Part shown: positions 41,694-51,394 of the stretch, one piece after another
How positions within the stretch are numbered: position 1 is the first letter of the stretch
Layout of the letters: every line of letters starts with the position of its first letter
NCBI RefSeq assembly: GCF_000416965.1
Contig: NZ_ATCL01000014.1
Span: 372,001 to 436,000 of the forward strand
Direction of reading: 5' to 3'
DNA from: Exiguobacterium chiriqhucha RW-2
GTDB taxonomy: Bacteria; Bacillota; Bacilli; Exiguobacteriales; Exiguobacteriaceae
DNA: 64,000 bases
Translations under genes and position numbers: made by a program
The notes under the pieces: generated by a model
The model's input: the letters and a program-made list of their open reading frames with translations, nothing else
Databases searched by the model: none
What the model was told of the DNA's origin: nothing

Positions 41694-42878
41694 ATGCTTT
41701 CAATTGATTCAGCACACCTGAACGAACAGTTCGAGACCGTGTTCTCGGCAATCCCCGAGCGAAGCTTCTTCGCACCGGGCCGCATCAACTTGATCGGCGA
41801 ACACACCGATTACAACGGAGGACACGTCTTCCCATGTGCCATCACGTTCGGCACGTACGGGCTCGTCCGGAAACGTGAGGATGAACTGATCCGCGTCTAC
41901 TCGCTCAACTTCGAGGACGTCGGCATCATCTCGTTCCCGCTGACGGACGGAACGTATGACGCGCAGCATGACTGGGCGAACTACGTCAAAGGCGTCGTCG
42001 CGCTCCTGCGCGCGGACGGGCACGCGGTCGGAGGATTCGATTTCCTTCTCGCCGGCAATATCCCGAACGGTGCCGGCTTGTCATCGTCGGCCTCGCTCGA
42101 ACTCGTGACGGCGCTCATGATCAATGAGGTATACGGACTCGGTCTCGAACGGATTGCCCTCGTCCATCTCGGACAGCGCGTCGAGAACGACTTCATCGGC
42201 GTCAACAGTGGCATCATGGACCAGTTCGCAATCGGCATGGGAAAAGCGGACCACGCCATCCTGCTCGACTGTGACACGCTCCATCACGACTACGCACCAA
42301 TCAAGCTCGACGGTTATGACATTTTGATTATGAACACGAACAAACGCCGTGAACTCGCCGACTCGAAATATAACGAACGCCGCACCGAGTGCGATACGGC
42401 ACTTGGCCTGTTGCAACAGCATTTCGACGTCGCCTCGCTCGGTCAACTGTCGGTCGAGACGTTCGAGACGGTGGCGGACGAGCTCCCGGAGACGCTCCGG
42501 AAGCGGGCACGTCATGCCATCTCGGAGAACGAACGGACGAAGCTTGCCTTCAACGCGCTAGAGGACGGACGGCTCGACGCGTTCGGTCAACTGATGAACG
42601 ACTCGCACGCGTCACTAAAATCTGACTACGAAGTGACGGGCCGCGAGCTCGACACGCTCGTCGCCGCGACGCAAAGTTGTGACGGCGTCATCGGCAGCCG
42701 GATGACAGGCGCCGGCTTCGGTGGTTGCGCCATCGCCATCGTCGACAAGACGGCTACGGAAGCGGTCATGCAGACCGTGTCGACCGTGTATGAAGCAGAG
42801 ATCGGCTATGCGCCGACATTTTATATCGCGTCCGTCGGGGACGGCGCGCGTGAACTCGTAGAGGAGGAAGTGAAATGA
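41694..42878 (+). CDS. galK: Galactokinase
   Basis: The 394-residue GHMP kinase phosphorylates galactose to galactose 1-phosphate with ATP, the first step of the Leloir pathway. Motifs are the galactokinase signature GRINLIGEHTDYNGG near residue 25, the ATP-binding PNGAGLSSSASLE near 123, and the third GHMP motif GSRMTGAGFGGCAIA near 340. The catalytic Asp is in SGIMDQFA near 170. The ATG at 41694 is chosen because the longer frame overlaps the alpha-galactosidase stop and has no ribosome site; GGGATGGAG lies before it. It overlaps galE by four bases. Confidence 0.94.
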   Translation: MLSIDSAHLNEQFETVFSAIPERSFFAPGRINLIGEHTDYNGGHVFPCAITFGTYGLVRKREDELIRVYSLNFEDVGIISFPLTDGTYDAQHDWANYVKGVVALLRADGHAVGGFDFLLAGNIPNGAGLSSSASLELVTALMINEVYGLGLERIALVHLGQRVENDFIGVNSGIMDQFAIGMGKADHAILLDCDTLHHDYAPIKLDGYDILIMNTNKRRELADSKYNERRTECDTALGLLQQHFDVASLGQLSVETFETVADELPETLRKRARHAISENERTKLAFNALEDGRLDAFGQLMNDSHASLKSDYEVTGRELDTLVAATQSCDGVIGSRMTGAGFGGCAIAIVDKTATEAVMQTVSTVYEAEIGYAPTFYIASVGDGARELVEEEVK

Positions 42879-43882
42879 GTGTACTCGTCGTCGGAGGGGC
42901 CGGTTACATCGGCTCCCATGCAGTCCGTGCCTTGCTTGCGCGCGGGGAAGACGTCATCGTGATCGACAACCTTCAGACCGGCCATATCGAGTCGGTGCCG
43001 AAACAAGTCCGTTTCTATGACGGGGATATTCGCGACCGTGCCTTCATGGATCGGACGTTCGCGAACGAGTCGATCACTGAGGTGCTCCATTTCGCGGCCA
43101 ACTCGCTCGTCGGCGAGTCGATGGATGAGCCGTTGAAGTATTACGACAACAACGTCTTCGGGACACAAGTGTTGCTCGAGACGATGCGCAAACACGGCGT
43201 GACCCGAATCGTCTTCTCCTCGACGGCCGCGACATATGGCGACCAAGCCGAGATGCCAATCCGCGAGACGGCCGCGACGAACCCGACGAACACGTACGGG
43301 GCGACGAAGCTCGCGATGGAGACGATGATGAAGTGGTGCGACCGCGCCTTCGGCATCCGTTTCGTCGCGCTCCGTTACTTCAACGTCGCCGGTGCCGACC
43401 CGACCGGTGAAATCGGGGAGGACCATATGCCGGAGACACATCTGATCCCGCTCGTGCTCGAAGTGGCGAACGGGAAGCGTGACGCGATCACCGTGTTCGG
43501 TGACGACTACCAAACGCCGGACGGGACATGTATCCGCGATTACATCCACGTGCAAGACCTCGTCGACGCCCACGTGCGCGCGCTCGACTATTTGAAACAG
43601 GGCGGCGCGAGCGACGTGTTCAATCTCGGAACGGAGACGGGGCTATCGGTGCTCGAAATCATTGAAGCGGCCCGCCGCGTGACGGGACATGCCATCCCGG
43701 TGCAGATGGGTGTACGCCGTGCCGGCGACCCGGCGATGCTGATCGCGTCACCGGACAAGGCGAAACAAGTACTCGGCTGGGTGCCGGAACGGTCGACAGT
43801 CGATGGCATTTTGGCCGACGCTTGGAACTGGCACAAGCATCATCCAGAAGGCTATAAACATGTCGAAGGGGTGAGACGATGA
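42875..43882 (+). CDS. galE: UDP-glucose 4-epimerase (copy 2, catabolic)
   Basis: This 335-residue extended SDR converts UDP-galactose to UDP-glucose in galactose catabolism. It has VVGGAGYIGSHAV at the start, FSSTAATYG near 117, the catalytic NTYGATKLAME (Tyr about 144, Lys about 148) and DGTCIRDYIHVQDL near 215. It differs clearly from the copy at 14399 in sequence, so the two are paralogues rather than a recent duplication. It is coupled by four-base overlaps to galK before it and galT after it. Confidence 0.93.
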   Translation: MSVLVVGGAGYIGSHAVRALLARGEDVIVIDNLQTGHIESVPKQVRFYDGDIRDRAFMDRTFANESITEVLHFAANSLVGESMDEPLKYYDNNVFGTQVLLETMRKHGVTRIVFSSTAATYGDQAEMPIRETAATNPTNTYGATKLAMETMMKWCDRAFGIRFVALRYFNVAGADPTGEIGEDHMPETHLIPLVLEVANGKRDAITVFGDDYQTPDGTCIRDYIHVQDLVDAHVRALDYLKQGGASDVFNLGTETGLSVLEIIEAARRVTGHAIPVQMGVRRAGDPAMLIASPDKAKQVLGWVPERSTVDGILADAWNWHKHHPEGYKHVEGVRR

Positions 43883-45393
43883 TCGAATCTACGATTGAAG
43901 CGCTCGTCGAGGCAGCGATTCGGGAGGAACTAATCACGGAACAAGACCGCATCTATTCGCGGAACCGTGTCCTCGCCCGAATCAATCAGCTTGATTTCAC
44001 GAAACCGACGTTCGTCCCACACGACTCGATCCCGAATCTGCTCGAGACATTGACAGAACACGCGGTCGAACGCGGGCTCGTCGACGACTTGCTCGAAGAG
44101 AAGGACCGATTCATGGCCGAGGTCATGGACGTGTTCGTCTCGAAACCGTCCGAGGTGACGCGCACGTTCAACGCGCTTCGAACTGCCGATGTTGAAGCGG
44201 CGACGGATTTCTTCTATAAGATGAGTCAGGCGTCGAACTATATCCAGACGAAACGGATCGCCAACAACATCACGTACAAGGCACCGACCCGCTACGGCAC
44301 GCTCGATATCACGATCAACCTGTCGAAGCCGGAGAAGGACCCGCGCGAGATTGCACGGGCTCGCCTGCAACCGACGCCGGAGACGAACTATCCGAAAGGG
44401 TTGCTCGCGATTGAAAACGAAGGCTACGGCGGTCACTTAAAACATCCGGCCCGGGCCAATCACCGCATCATCCCGCTCACACTCGGCGGACAGGCGTGGT
44501 CGTTCCAATATTCGCCATACCTCTACTACAACGAGCACTCGATTTTGTTATCGAATGAAGTGCGGGACATGGTCATCGACCGGGGTGCGTTCGAGCGTCT
44601 GCTCGACTTCGTGTCACAGTTCCCGCATTACTTCGCTGGGTCAAACGCGGACTTGCCGATTGTTGGTGGATCGATTTTGACGCACGACCATTACCAGGCC
44701 GGCCGCTACCGGTTTGCGATGGATGATGCCAAGGTCGTCTCGACGTATCGCTCGGACCGTTACGATCAAGTCGAAATCGAGACGCTCTATTGGCCGCTCT
44801 CGGTCGTCCGGCTCCGTTCACGCCAGAAAGAGCAGCTCGTCATGTTGGCGAATCAGTTGCTCGGTCACTGGCGCGAGTATGCCGACGGTGATATCGTCCC
44901 GTATTCAGGTGACACCCGTCACAATACGGTGACACCGATCGCGCGCCGCCGCGACGGACGTTATGAGCTCGACCTCGTCCTTCGCAACAACCGGACGAGC
45001 GATGAGCATCCGGACGGCATCTTCCATCCGCACGCCGACGTCCACCACATCAAACGTGAGAATATCGGTTTGATTGAAGTGATGGGGCTCGCCGTGTTGC
45101 CGGCCCGATTGAAGACCGAACTCGAACAAGTCGTCCGCTATGTGGCCGGCGAAGATGTCGCCGTCGCGGACATGCACCGTGCGTGGGCGGACGAGTTGAA
45201 GACGAAAGAAGGCGACGCGAAGACGATTGTCGATCAGGCCGTCGTCGACAAGTTCGTCAAAGGGCTCGAGGACGCGGGCGTATTCAAACAGACGCCGGAA
45301 GGACAGGAGCGTTTTACCGCGTTCATGGCTTCGTTTCTCAGCCACGTCGATAAAGTGGAGTACGGGGCGACGACTACGGGAATGAACAGGTAA
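43879..45393 (+). CDS. galT: UDP-glucose-hexose-1-phosphate uridylyltransferase, class II
   Basis: The 504-residue protein is the long Gram-positive GalT, which swaps UMP between UDP-glucose and galactose 1-phosphate. It lacks the HxHxQ form of the 350-residue class I enzyme; class II marks include NYPKGLLAIENEGYGGHLKHPARANHR (guide near residues 174-200), LYYNEHSILLSNEVR near 215, and GGSILTHDHYQAG near 263. Length is typical of the class. It is translationally coupled to galE by ATGA and lies 20-odd bases before galM, completing galK-galE-galT-galM. Confidence 0.93.
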   Translation: MIESTIEALVEAAIREELITEQDRIYSRNRVLARINQLDFTKPTFVPHDSIPNLLETLTEHAVERGLVDDLLEEKDRFMAEVMDVFVSKPSEVTRTFNALRTADVEAATDFFYKMSQASNYIQTKRIANNITYKAPTRYGTLDITINLSKPEKDPREIARARLQPTPETNYPKGLLAIENEGYGGHLKHPARANHRIIPLTLGGQAWSFQYSPYLYYNEHSILLSNEVRDMVIDRGAFERLLDFVSQFPHYFAGSNADLPIVGGSILTHDHYQAGRYRFAMDDAKVVSTYRSDRYDQVEIETLYWPLSVVRLRSRQKEQLVMLANQLLGHWREYADGDIVPYSGDTRHNTVTPIARRRDGRYELDLVLRNNRTSDEHPDGIFHPHADVHHIKRENIGLIEVMGLAVLPARLKTELEQVVRYVAGEDVAVADMHRAWADELKTKEGDAKTIVDQAVVDKFVKGLEDAGVFKQTPEGQERFTAFMASFLSHVDKVEYGATTTGMNR

Positions 45394-45416
45394 ACTAGTT
45401 GAAGTAGGTGAGCCAG

Positions 45417-46379
45417 TTGAGAGAAGCAACGATTGAAAACAAGAACGGCATGCGCTTGTCTGCCATTTCGTACGGATGTGCCATGACCGAGTTGACGGCG
45501 CCGGACCGTGACGGCAATATGGACTCCGTGATTTTGAAATATGACAGTCCCGAGCAATATCTCGAGAACCCGGTCTATCTCGGTTCCGTCGTCGGACGGA
45601 TCGCCGGACGGATCCGCAATGCGGAGATTGATGGTGTGGCCTTGACCCCAAGCGAGGCCCCGCATCATATCCACGGCGGAGACGACGGCATCACATCCCG
45701 ACATTGGGACATGGACGTCGAGGGGCAGGCGATTACGTTTACTTATCTAAGTCCGGACGGGGAAGAAGGGTACCCCGGCAATGTCACGTTCAAGGTCGTC
45801 TATGAGTTGACGGACGAGAACGAGCTCGTCGTCACGATGACGGCCCAGACGGACGAACGGACGTGGGTCAACTTGAACCATCACAACTATTTCAATCTCG
45901 GTGGACGGCCGACGATTCACGATCACGTGTTAACCTTACCAGCTGATCATGTCGCGAAGCTCGACGAGGAGTCGTTGCCGACGGGCGAATTGCTTGAGGT
46001 GGAGGCGACACCGTTCGATTTCAGGAACGGGAAGCCAGTCAGTGAGGCGATTACGTCTGAGGACGAGGCAATTGTGAAAGCCGGAGGCCTCGATCATCCG
46101 TTCATCTTGAAAGATGGGACGACGCGATTGCATGACCCGGTGAGCGGACGCGTCATGGACGTCGAGACGAATCAACCGGTCATGGTCGTCTATACGGCCA
46201 ACTTCCTCAGTGAAGAGACACCGGTGACGCTCGAGGGTCGACAGAAGCATAGCGCCATCTGTCTCGAAGCTCAAGCACTGCCGGACGCACCAAATCATCC
46301 AGACATCGCCACATCGATTGAACTGAAGCCAGGAGAGTTGTATCACTCGCGGACGGTTTATCGGTTTGGGGTGGAGTGA
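45417..46379 (+). CDS. galM: Aldose 1-epimerase (galactose mutarotase)
   Basis: It interconverts the alpha and beta anomers of galactose released by GH42 and GH36 so that galactokinase can use them. The 320-residue protein shows the mutarotase pattern SVVGRIAGRIRNAEI near 60, PHHIHGGDDGITSRHWD near 84 with the catalytic His pair, NLNHHNYFNLGG near 155, and ICLEAQALPDAPNHP near 283 with the catalytic Glu. A TTG at 45417 is used because AGGTGA sits five bases before it; a GTG three codons upstream (45408) is in frame and equally possible. Last gene of the galactoside operon. Confidence 0.9.
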   Translation: MREATIENKNGMRLSAISYGCAMTELTAPDRDGNMDSVILKYDSPEQYLENPVYLGSVVGRIAGRIRNAEIDGVALTPSEAPHHIHGGDDGITSRHWDMDVEGQAITFTYLSPDGEEGYPGNVTFKVVYELTDENELVVTMTAQTDERTWVNLNHHNYFNLGGRPTIHDHVLTLPADHVAKLDEESLPTGELLEVEATPFDFRNGKPVSEAITSEDEAIVKAGGLDHPFILKDGTTRLHDPVSGRVMDVETNQPVMVVYTANFLSEETPVTLEGRQKHSAICLEAQALPDAPNHPDIATSIELKPGELYHSRTVYRFGVE

Positions 46380-46388
46380 AGAAATATG

Positions 46389-46428
46389 GACCTCACTGTG
46401 TAATCATGCACAGTGGGGTCTTCCCTAT
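46389..46428 (+). terminator. Terminator of the galactoside operon
   Basis: GACCTCACTGTG pairs with CACAGTGGGGTC (one G-T pair) around an eight-base loop, followed by a weak T-rich tail. It lies nine bases after galM. Confidence 0.7.
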
Positions 46429-46504
46429 TTATTCAAGAAACACAAAAGCCTATGAAAAATTATGCTATGCTTTTGGTGGAAAAATGCCAAAGGTGGAATG
46501 GACC

Positions 46505-48295
46505 ATGACGGAACGACAACGTAAACTTTTAGATTTGCTAAAGCATAAGGATTGGATGTCGACGAAAGATATCGCCTGGTCACTCAAATGTTCGGAACGG
46601 ACGGTACGGACCGAGTTACGGCTCCTCGAACAGCTACCAGGGGTCATGATTGAGACGAGCCGTGGGAAAGGTGTCCGGTTAATCGAGAATCGACATGTCG
46701 ATATACCAGAAACAGAAGATCGTGACTCTCGCATCAAACATGAACTCGTTCAACTATTATTTGATGAATTGGACTCATTCCAAACTGCGGAACGAACGTT
46801 TTATGTGAGTGAGGCGACCGTCAAGCAGGACATGGATGAAGTAGAACGACTTCTCACTGGGCACGGCCTGACATTCAATCGACGAACGTTTCGCGTAGAA
46901 GGCGAAGAGCTGGTGAAGCGGGAGCTGTTGACACAACAACTTGTCCATGCTCGATTCAATTGGGCCCACAGTCAAGATGTCCAACTCATTGAGGCCTTCC
47001 TGCTCCAATGGGAACATCGCGTCGGGAAGCAATACGCCGATTCGGCAGCGGAATTGCTTCAGGCCCGGTTGCTCGTCACACTAAAACGTGTGCGACGACG
47101 CAGTTACGTTGACTTGTCACCGATTGGTTATGAGATGGCAGAAGCAACGAATGGTTATTCGTTGTTATGTGAACTTGTGGAATACATCGAACGAGGACTT
47201 GGATTATCCATCCCGGCTGTCGAACGTGCTTACATGATGCTTGCCCTCGCCGGCGCCCAAGAGTTCATCCCGTCAGAAGATCGGGTGACGACAGAACTCG
47301 CACGGACAACGAATCGATTCGCCCTCGCTGTAATCGGTACGATTTATGGAGGAGTCTTGCAACGTGAGTTATTCCAATCACTACTCGCTCATGTCCGACC
47401 GATGGTATATCGGCAACTGATTAAAGCGCATGTCGACAATCCGCTTTTGGATCAAATCAAACGTCGGTTTACAGCAACGTATGCAGCAGTGTTACGTCAT
47501 GCTTCGATTTTAGAGGAAGAGCTAGACTTATATGTGACCGAGGCAGAAGTCGGCTTTTTGACCCTCCATTTCCAAACGATGCTTGAAGAACGACGCCGCG
47601 TCGAGAAGAAACGAATCTTACTCGTCTGTACGTACGGTATGGGGACGAGCAAGCTGATTGCGGCACGACTCAAGAATCATTTCCACGATACTGTTGAAAT
47701 TGTTGGATTTTCATCGTCACGCGATGTCGACAATCAAGTTGCCATTCACGCTCCTGATCTGATTTTGTCGACCGTTAACTTGAAGCAAGACCTTGTTCCG
47801 GTACACGTCGTCTCGGCCGTTCTGACTGAGCAAGACGTGGCCCATTTAAGACAAACGTTCGGACTCGGTGGCGTCTCGCATGCCACAATCGCCTCACTCA
47901 TCGAGCATATTGTGTTTGTTGATAGTGTGCTTTCACGTGGTCATGCGCTCAGTTTATTGATGGAGCAAGTCAATATCGATCCGACCTATGCAGAAACCGT
48001 TTATGCGAGGGAACGAACCGGGCCGACTTCGATTGGACAAAGCGTTGCCATTCCACATGGCAATCCTGAGCATGCGACGACGAACCGAATCGATGTCCTC
48101 GTTTCAAATGAGCCGATTGAGTGGGGACAAGAAAAGATTCAACTCGTGTTTCTCCTACAATTCCGAGACTCGGACGCGACGTTCTCGAGTCACTTGTTTG
48201 AAGAGATTGCGGCGCTTACAGAAAATCCGACCCTCGTCCGAAAACTCATCGGGACGAAAGACGATACGGCGTTCCGTAAATTGTTGTTGCCGTAG
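46505..48295 (+). CDS. PRD-containing PTS-regulated transcriptional activator (ManR/MtlR type)
   Basis: The 596-residue protein has two N-terminal winged HTH domains (about residues 1-160, with STKDIAWSLKCSERTVRTEL), two PRD domains (about 165-380, with the conserved His regions), an EIIB-like domain with a Cys in LLVCTYGMGTSK (about 388-470), and a C-terminal EIIA-like domain with SVAIPHGNPEH (about 490-596). PTS phosphorylation of PRD and EII domains controls activity, so the mannose PTS encoded next both carries sugar and signals. The ATG at 46505 follows AAAGGTGG; 43 extra codons upstream would include the galactoside terminator and are rejected. Likely activates the operon at 48394. Confidence 0.87.
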   Translation: MTERQRKLLDLLKHKDWMSTKDIAWSLKCSERTVRTELRLLEQLPGVMIETSRGKGVRLIENRHVDIPETEDRDSRIKHELVQLLFDELDSFQTAERTFYVSEATVKQDMDEVERLLTGHGLTFNRRTFRVEGEELVKRELLTQQLVHARFNWAHSQDVQLIEAFLLQWEHRVGKQYADSAAELLQARLLVTLKRVRRRSYVDLSPIGYEMAEATNGYSLLCELVEYIERGLGLSIPAVERAYMMLALAGAQEFIPSEDRVTTELARTTNRFALAVIGTIYGGVLQRELFQSLLAHVRPMVYRQLIKAHVDNPLLDQIKRRFTATYAAVLRHASILEEELDLYVTEAEVGFLTLHFQTMLEERRRVEKKRILLVCTYGMGTSKLIAARLKNHFHDTVEIVGFSSSRDVDNQVAIHAPDLILSTVNLKQDLVPVHVVSAVLTEQDVAHLRQTFGLGGVSHATIASLIEHIVFVDSVLSRGHALSLLMEQVNIDPTYAETVYARERTGPTSIGQSVAIPHGNPEHATTNRIDVLVSNEPIEWGQEKIQLVFLLQFRDSDATFSSHLFEEIAALTENPTLVRKLIGTKDDTAFRKLLLP

Positions 48296-48312
48296 GCAAC
48301 GGCAAAACGTCA

Positions 48313-48330
48313 TCTGAAACCCCTTTCAGA
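48313..48330. promoter_or_regulatory. Palindrome before the mannose PTS gene, possible operator
   Basis: TCTGAAA and TTTCAGA flank CCCC in a perfect 18-bp palindrome, 64 bases before the PTS gene. No T-run follows, so an operator is more likely than a terminator. The GAAA...TTTC core recalls the palindromes at 53347 and 55853. Confidence 0.4.
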
Positions 48331-48393
48331 TTCAAGTAAAGTGTAGATGTAGCCAGTACAAATCAAACACTTACATGAAAGGGGAATACGGAT

Positions 48394-49812
48394 ATGAAAA
48401 TTGTTGCGATTACGGCTTGTCCGGTCGGAATTGCGCATACGTACATGGCGGCTGAAAAGCTGTCAAAGACGGGTGCGGAACTTGGGCATGACGTCAAAGT
48501 CGAGACACATGGGTCAATCGGCATTGAAAATGGATTGACTGAACAAGAAATCAAGGAGGCGGATGGTGTCATCATCGCCGCCGATAAGACGGTCGACCTC
48601 GAGCGTTTTGCAGGAAAACGGATCGTCGTCGTTCCGGTTGCCGACGCCATCAAACAGCCGGCCGAATTGATTGAACGAGTCAAAACAGCACCGGTGCAAA
48701 AAGCATCAGCTAAAACATCAGAGTCGAAAAAAGGGAAGGACGGAAACATCGTCTATCGGGCCCTCATGAACGGTGTCAGTCACATGATTCCATTCGTTGT
48801 TGTCGGCGGTCTGTTGATTGCCCTTGCGTTAGCAATCGGTGGTGAACCGACTGCGAACGGTCTTGCGATTCCGGAAGGTTCGATTTGGCAAAAAGTATTA
48901 GATGTCGGTGGAGCGGCCTTCATGTTCATGGTTCCAATCCTAGCCGGTTATATCGCCTACGCGATTGCGGATCGCCCAGCCCTCGCGCCAGGTGTCGTCG
49001 GTGGTTATATCGCTGCGAACGGTAGCTTTTATGGATCTGAAGCAGGAGCTGGATTCTTAGGTGGGATTTTGGCAGGTTTTGCAGCCGGGTATCTCGTTCG
49101 TTGGATCAAGACGTGGAAAGTGCCACAGATGATTCAACCGATTATGCCGATTCTCGTCATTCCGATTATCAGTATGGTTGCGATTGCAGCGCTGTTCATC
49201 TTCGTCGTCGGGGCACCGATTGCCGGATTGATGGAAGGGCTCACAACCATGCTTCAAGGTATGGAAGGGTCGAGTAAAATCGTTCTCGGTCTCTTGCTTG
49301 GAGCGATGATCGCCTTTGATATGGGGGGTCCGGTTAATAAAGTTGCTTTCTTGTTCGGGGCTTCAATGATTGCCGAGGGACAGACGGGGATCATGGGTGC
49401 CATCGCGGTGGCGATTTGTATCCCACCACTCGGTATGGGGATTGCCACGTTCATTCGCAAAAAACTGTTCGTCAAAGAAGAACAAGAAGCTGGTAAAGCA
49501 GCCTTCATGATGGGGCTAGTCGGAATCACAGAAGGGGCCATCCCATTCGCAGCCGGGGATCCGCTTCGTGTCATTCCAGCGAACATGATTGGTGCGATGG
49601 TGGGGGCGGCAATCGCTATCACAGTCGGAGTGACGAATAACGTCCCTCATGGCGGACCGGTCGTCGCGGTACTCGGTGCTGTCGACAATGTCATCATGTT
49701 CTTCGTCTCCGTCATCATCGGATCGCTCATCACAGCGTTCACGACGATTTTCTTAAAAGAACGGGCACAACGAAAAGTCAAACAGTCGGAATCACTCAAA
49801 CAAGTCGGGTAA
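48394..49812 (+). CDS. PTS fructose/mannose-type EIIBC permease
   Basis: The 472-residue protein has an N-terminal EIIB-Fru domain with the phospho-Cys in ITACPVGIAHTYM (residue 9), a linker (about 105-115), and a C-terminal EIIC domain of about nine helices with AGYIAYAIADRPALAPG and GITEGAIPFAAGDP, the Fru-family substrate motif. It carries and phosphorylates a hexose; in this context (isomerase, fructokinase, ManR-type regulator) mannose is most likely, as with B. subtilis ManP. EIIA is encoded separately next, unlike ManP, where the three domains are fused. AAAGGGG precedes the ATG. Confidence 0.9.
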   Translation: MKIVAITACPVGIAHTYMAAEKLSKTGAELGHDVKVETHGSIGIENGLTEQEIKEADGVIIAADKTVDLERFAGKRIVVVPVADAIKQPAELIERVKTAPVQKASAKTSESKKGKDGNIVYRALMNGVSHMIPFVVVGGLLIALALAIGGEPTANGLAIPEGSIWQKVLDVGGAAFMFMVPILAGYIAYAIADRPALAPGVVGGYIAANGSFYGSEAGAGFLGGILAGFAAGYLVRWIKTWKVPQMIQPIMPILVIPIISMVAIAALFIFVVGAPIAGLMEGLTTMLQGMEGSSKIVLGLLLGAMIAFDMGGPVNKVAFLFGASMIAEGQTGIMGAIAVAICIPPLGMGIATFIRKKLFVKEEQEAGKAAFMMGLVGITEGAIPFAAGDPLRVIPANMIGAMVGAAIAITVGVTNNVPHGGPVVAVLGAVDNVIMFFVSVIIGSLITAFTTIFLKERAQRKVKQSESLKQVG

Positions 49813-49824
49813 GGAGAGATACAG

Positions 49825-50283
49825 ATGAAACTCATGAACTACATGGAAGAGGCATTGATTGAATTGGACTTGGCGGCGACGTCACGTGAAGAAGCGTTCG
49901 ACGTATTGACGCGAAAATTAGACGAGGTGGGATATTTGAACGATCGTGCCGCATATGTGACAGCGCTTGAAGCACGGGAAGCACTTAGTTCAACCGGGAT
50001 TGGATTTGAAGTTGCCATCCCGCACGGAAAGACGAATGCGGTCAATCGTCCAGTCATTGCGTTTGCGAAAGCGCCGGCTGGCATCGAATGGGATAGTCTT
50101 GACGGGGAACCGGCGAAATTGATTTTTATGATCGGTGTACCGGAAGCGGCAGAAGGAGATGAGCATCTTCGAATTCTCGCTCTCTTGAGCCGACGCCTCA
50201 TTGACGATGAGTTCCGTAACCAACTGAAAGCAGCGACGACGGTCGAGGAAGTCGTCGCTCAACTAGAGACCGTATATGCATAA
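49825..50283 (+). CDS. PTS fructose/mannose-type EIIA protein
   Basis: This 152-residue protein is an EIIA-Fru domain; the phospho-His is in EVAIPHGKTNAV (about residue 67). It takes phosphate from HPr and passes it to the EIIB domain of the preceding protein. The stretch ALEAREALSSTGIGF before the His matches the family. AAGGAGAG lies before the ATG, 12 bases after the EIIBC stop. Separate EIIA and EIIBC suggest the ancestral EIIABC was split or never fused in this lineage. Followed by a hairpin without a T-run. Confidence 0.9.
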   Translation: MKLMNYMEEALIELDLAATSREEAFDVLTRKLDEVGYLNDRAAYVTALEAREALSSTGIGFEVAIPHGKTNAVNRPVIAFAKAPAGIEWDSLDGEPAKLIFMIGVPEAAEGDEHLRILALLSRRLIDDEFRNQLKAATTVEEVVAQLETVYA

Positions 50284-50288
50284 CATAT

Positions 50289-50311
50289 AGGACGCTCATA
50301 GCGAGCGTCCT
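50289..50311 (+). repeat. Intercistronic hairpin between EIIA gene and manA
   Basis: AGGACGCTC and GAGCGTCCT pair perfectly with a five-base loop. No T-run follows, so it may stabilise the upstream mRNA end rather than terminate. Confidence 0.5.
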
Positions 50312-50348
50312 GTTGGTATAAATAGAATTAATCATAGGGGGATGAATG

Positions 50349-51290
50349 ATGGCTATTTTAAAATGTAAACCAGTCTTTCAGGAGCGCCTGTGGGGTGGGC
50401 GTAAACTCGAAACCTCGTTCGGGTATGACATTCCGGACGGGAATATCGGGGAATGTTGGGGCATCTCGGCCCATCCGAACGGGATGAGTGTAATTGAAGG
50501 CGGACCGTTTACCGGACAGACACTCGCTGATTTATGGAAGGAACGACGAGAATTGTTCGGGACGTACACACTTGACGAATTCCCGCTCTTGATTAAAGTG
50601 CTCGACGCCGCTGATGATTTATCGGTCCAAGTCCATCCGAACGATGAAGAGGCAATGCGACTCGAAGACGAGCGTTACGGGAAGACGGAGTGCTGGTATG
50701 TCGTCGAGGCTGAGGAAGGGGCAGAATTAATCCTCGGTCACTCGGCCGAAACGAAGCAACAGCTGGCAGACAAGATTGAGCACGGGGAGTGGGACGAGTT
50801 GTTGCGTCGTCAACCCGTGAAAGCGGGAGATTTCGTATTCGTACCGAGCGGAACGATTCATGCGATCGGAAAAGGGATCGTCATCCTCGAGACACAGCAA
50901 TCGTCTGACACGACGTATCGAGTGTATGATTTTGACCGAACAGACAACGCAGGCAACACGCGCGAACTCCATCTCAATCAAGCGATTGAAGTGACGACCG
51001 TCCCAGACCGTCCGGCGCTCGTTACGCCGACGTCGAAGGACGTATCAGGTGGAACGGTCCAGACGCTCGTCGAGACAGAAGAGTTCAATGTGTACCGGAT
51101 GAACGTCCGCGATGGATTCCAAGTCCAGTCGCTTGACCGTTTCCGACTCATTAGCGTGCTTGAAGGCGCCGGGACACTTGACGGAATCCCGCTTCAAAAA
51201 GGGAATCACGTTGTCGTGACCGTCTCAGAAGAACCGCTACAAGTAGTTGGGGCAATGGAATGGATTGTGAGCGACCGAGTGACAGTTTAA
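50349..51290 (+). CDS. manA: Mannose-6-phosphate isomerase, class I
   Basis: The 313-residue zinc enzyme interconverts mannose 6-phosphate and fructose 6-phosphate, feeding sugar from the mannose PTS into glycolysis. Motifs are LIKVLDAADDLSVQVHPNDEEA near residues 80-100 (given as a guide) with two zinc ligands, KTECWYVVEAEEGAEL, the GTIHAIGKGIVILETQQSSD segment near 170 and YDFDRTDNAGNTRELH near 193. Length matches the short Bacillus ManA. Of three closely spaced ATG codons the one at 50349 has the best distance to GGGGG. Terminated at 51297-51323. Confidence 0.9.
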   Translation: MAILKCKPVFQERLWGGRKLETSFGYDIPDGNIGECWGISAHPNGMSVIEGGPFTGQTLADLWKERRELFGTYTLDEFPLLIKVLDAADDLSVQVHPNDEEAMRLEDERYGKTECWYVVEAEEGAELILGHSAETKQQLADKIEHGEWDELLRRQPVKAGDFVFVPSGTIHAIGKGIVILETQQSSDTTYRVYDFDRTDNAGNTRELHLNQAIEVTTVPDRPALVTPTSKDVSGGTVQTLVETEEFNVYRMNVRDGFQVQSLDRFRLISVLEGAGTLDGIPLQKGNHVVVTVSEEPLQVVGAMEWIVSDRVTV

Positions 51291-51296
51291 TAGGCA

Positions 51297-51323
51297 AAGG
51301 CATCGGCGACGATGTCTTTTTTG
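51297..51323 (+). terminator. Rho-independent terminator after manA
   Basis: GGCATCG and CGATGTC pair around a GCGA loop (one G-T pair), followed by six T. Confidence 0.75.
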
Positions 51324-51394
51324 TAAGAAATCATGGTCAAACAATTCAAAAAGGCATAAAGTGGAACTGAAATGAGATGAAAGGGGATACATAC

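Noticed and set aside
46376-46504. 43-codon N-terminal extension of the PRD regulator
   Set aside because: It begins at the galM stop, covers the galactoside terminator and shows no PRD or HTH features; AAAGGTGG favours 46505.
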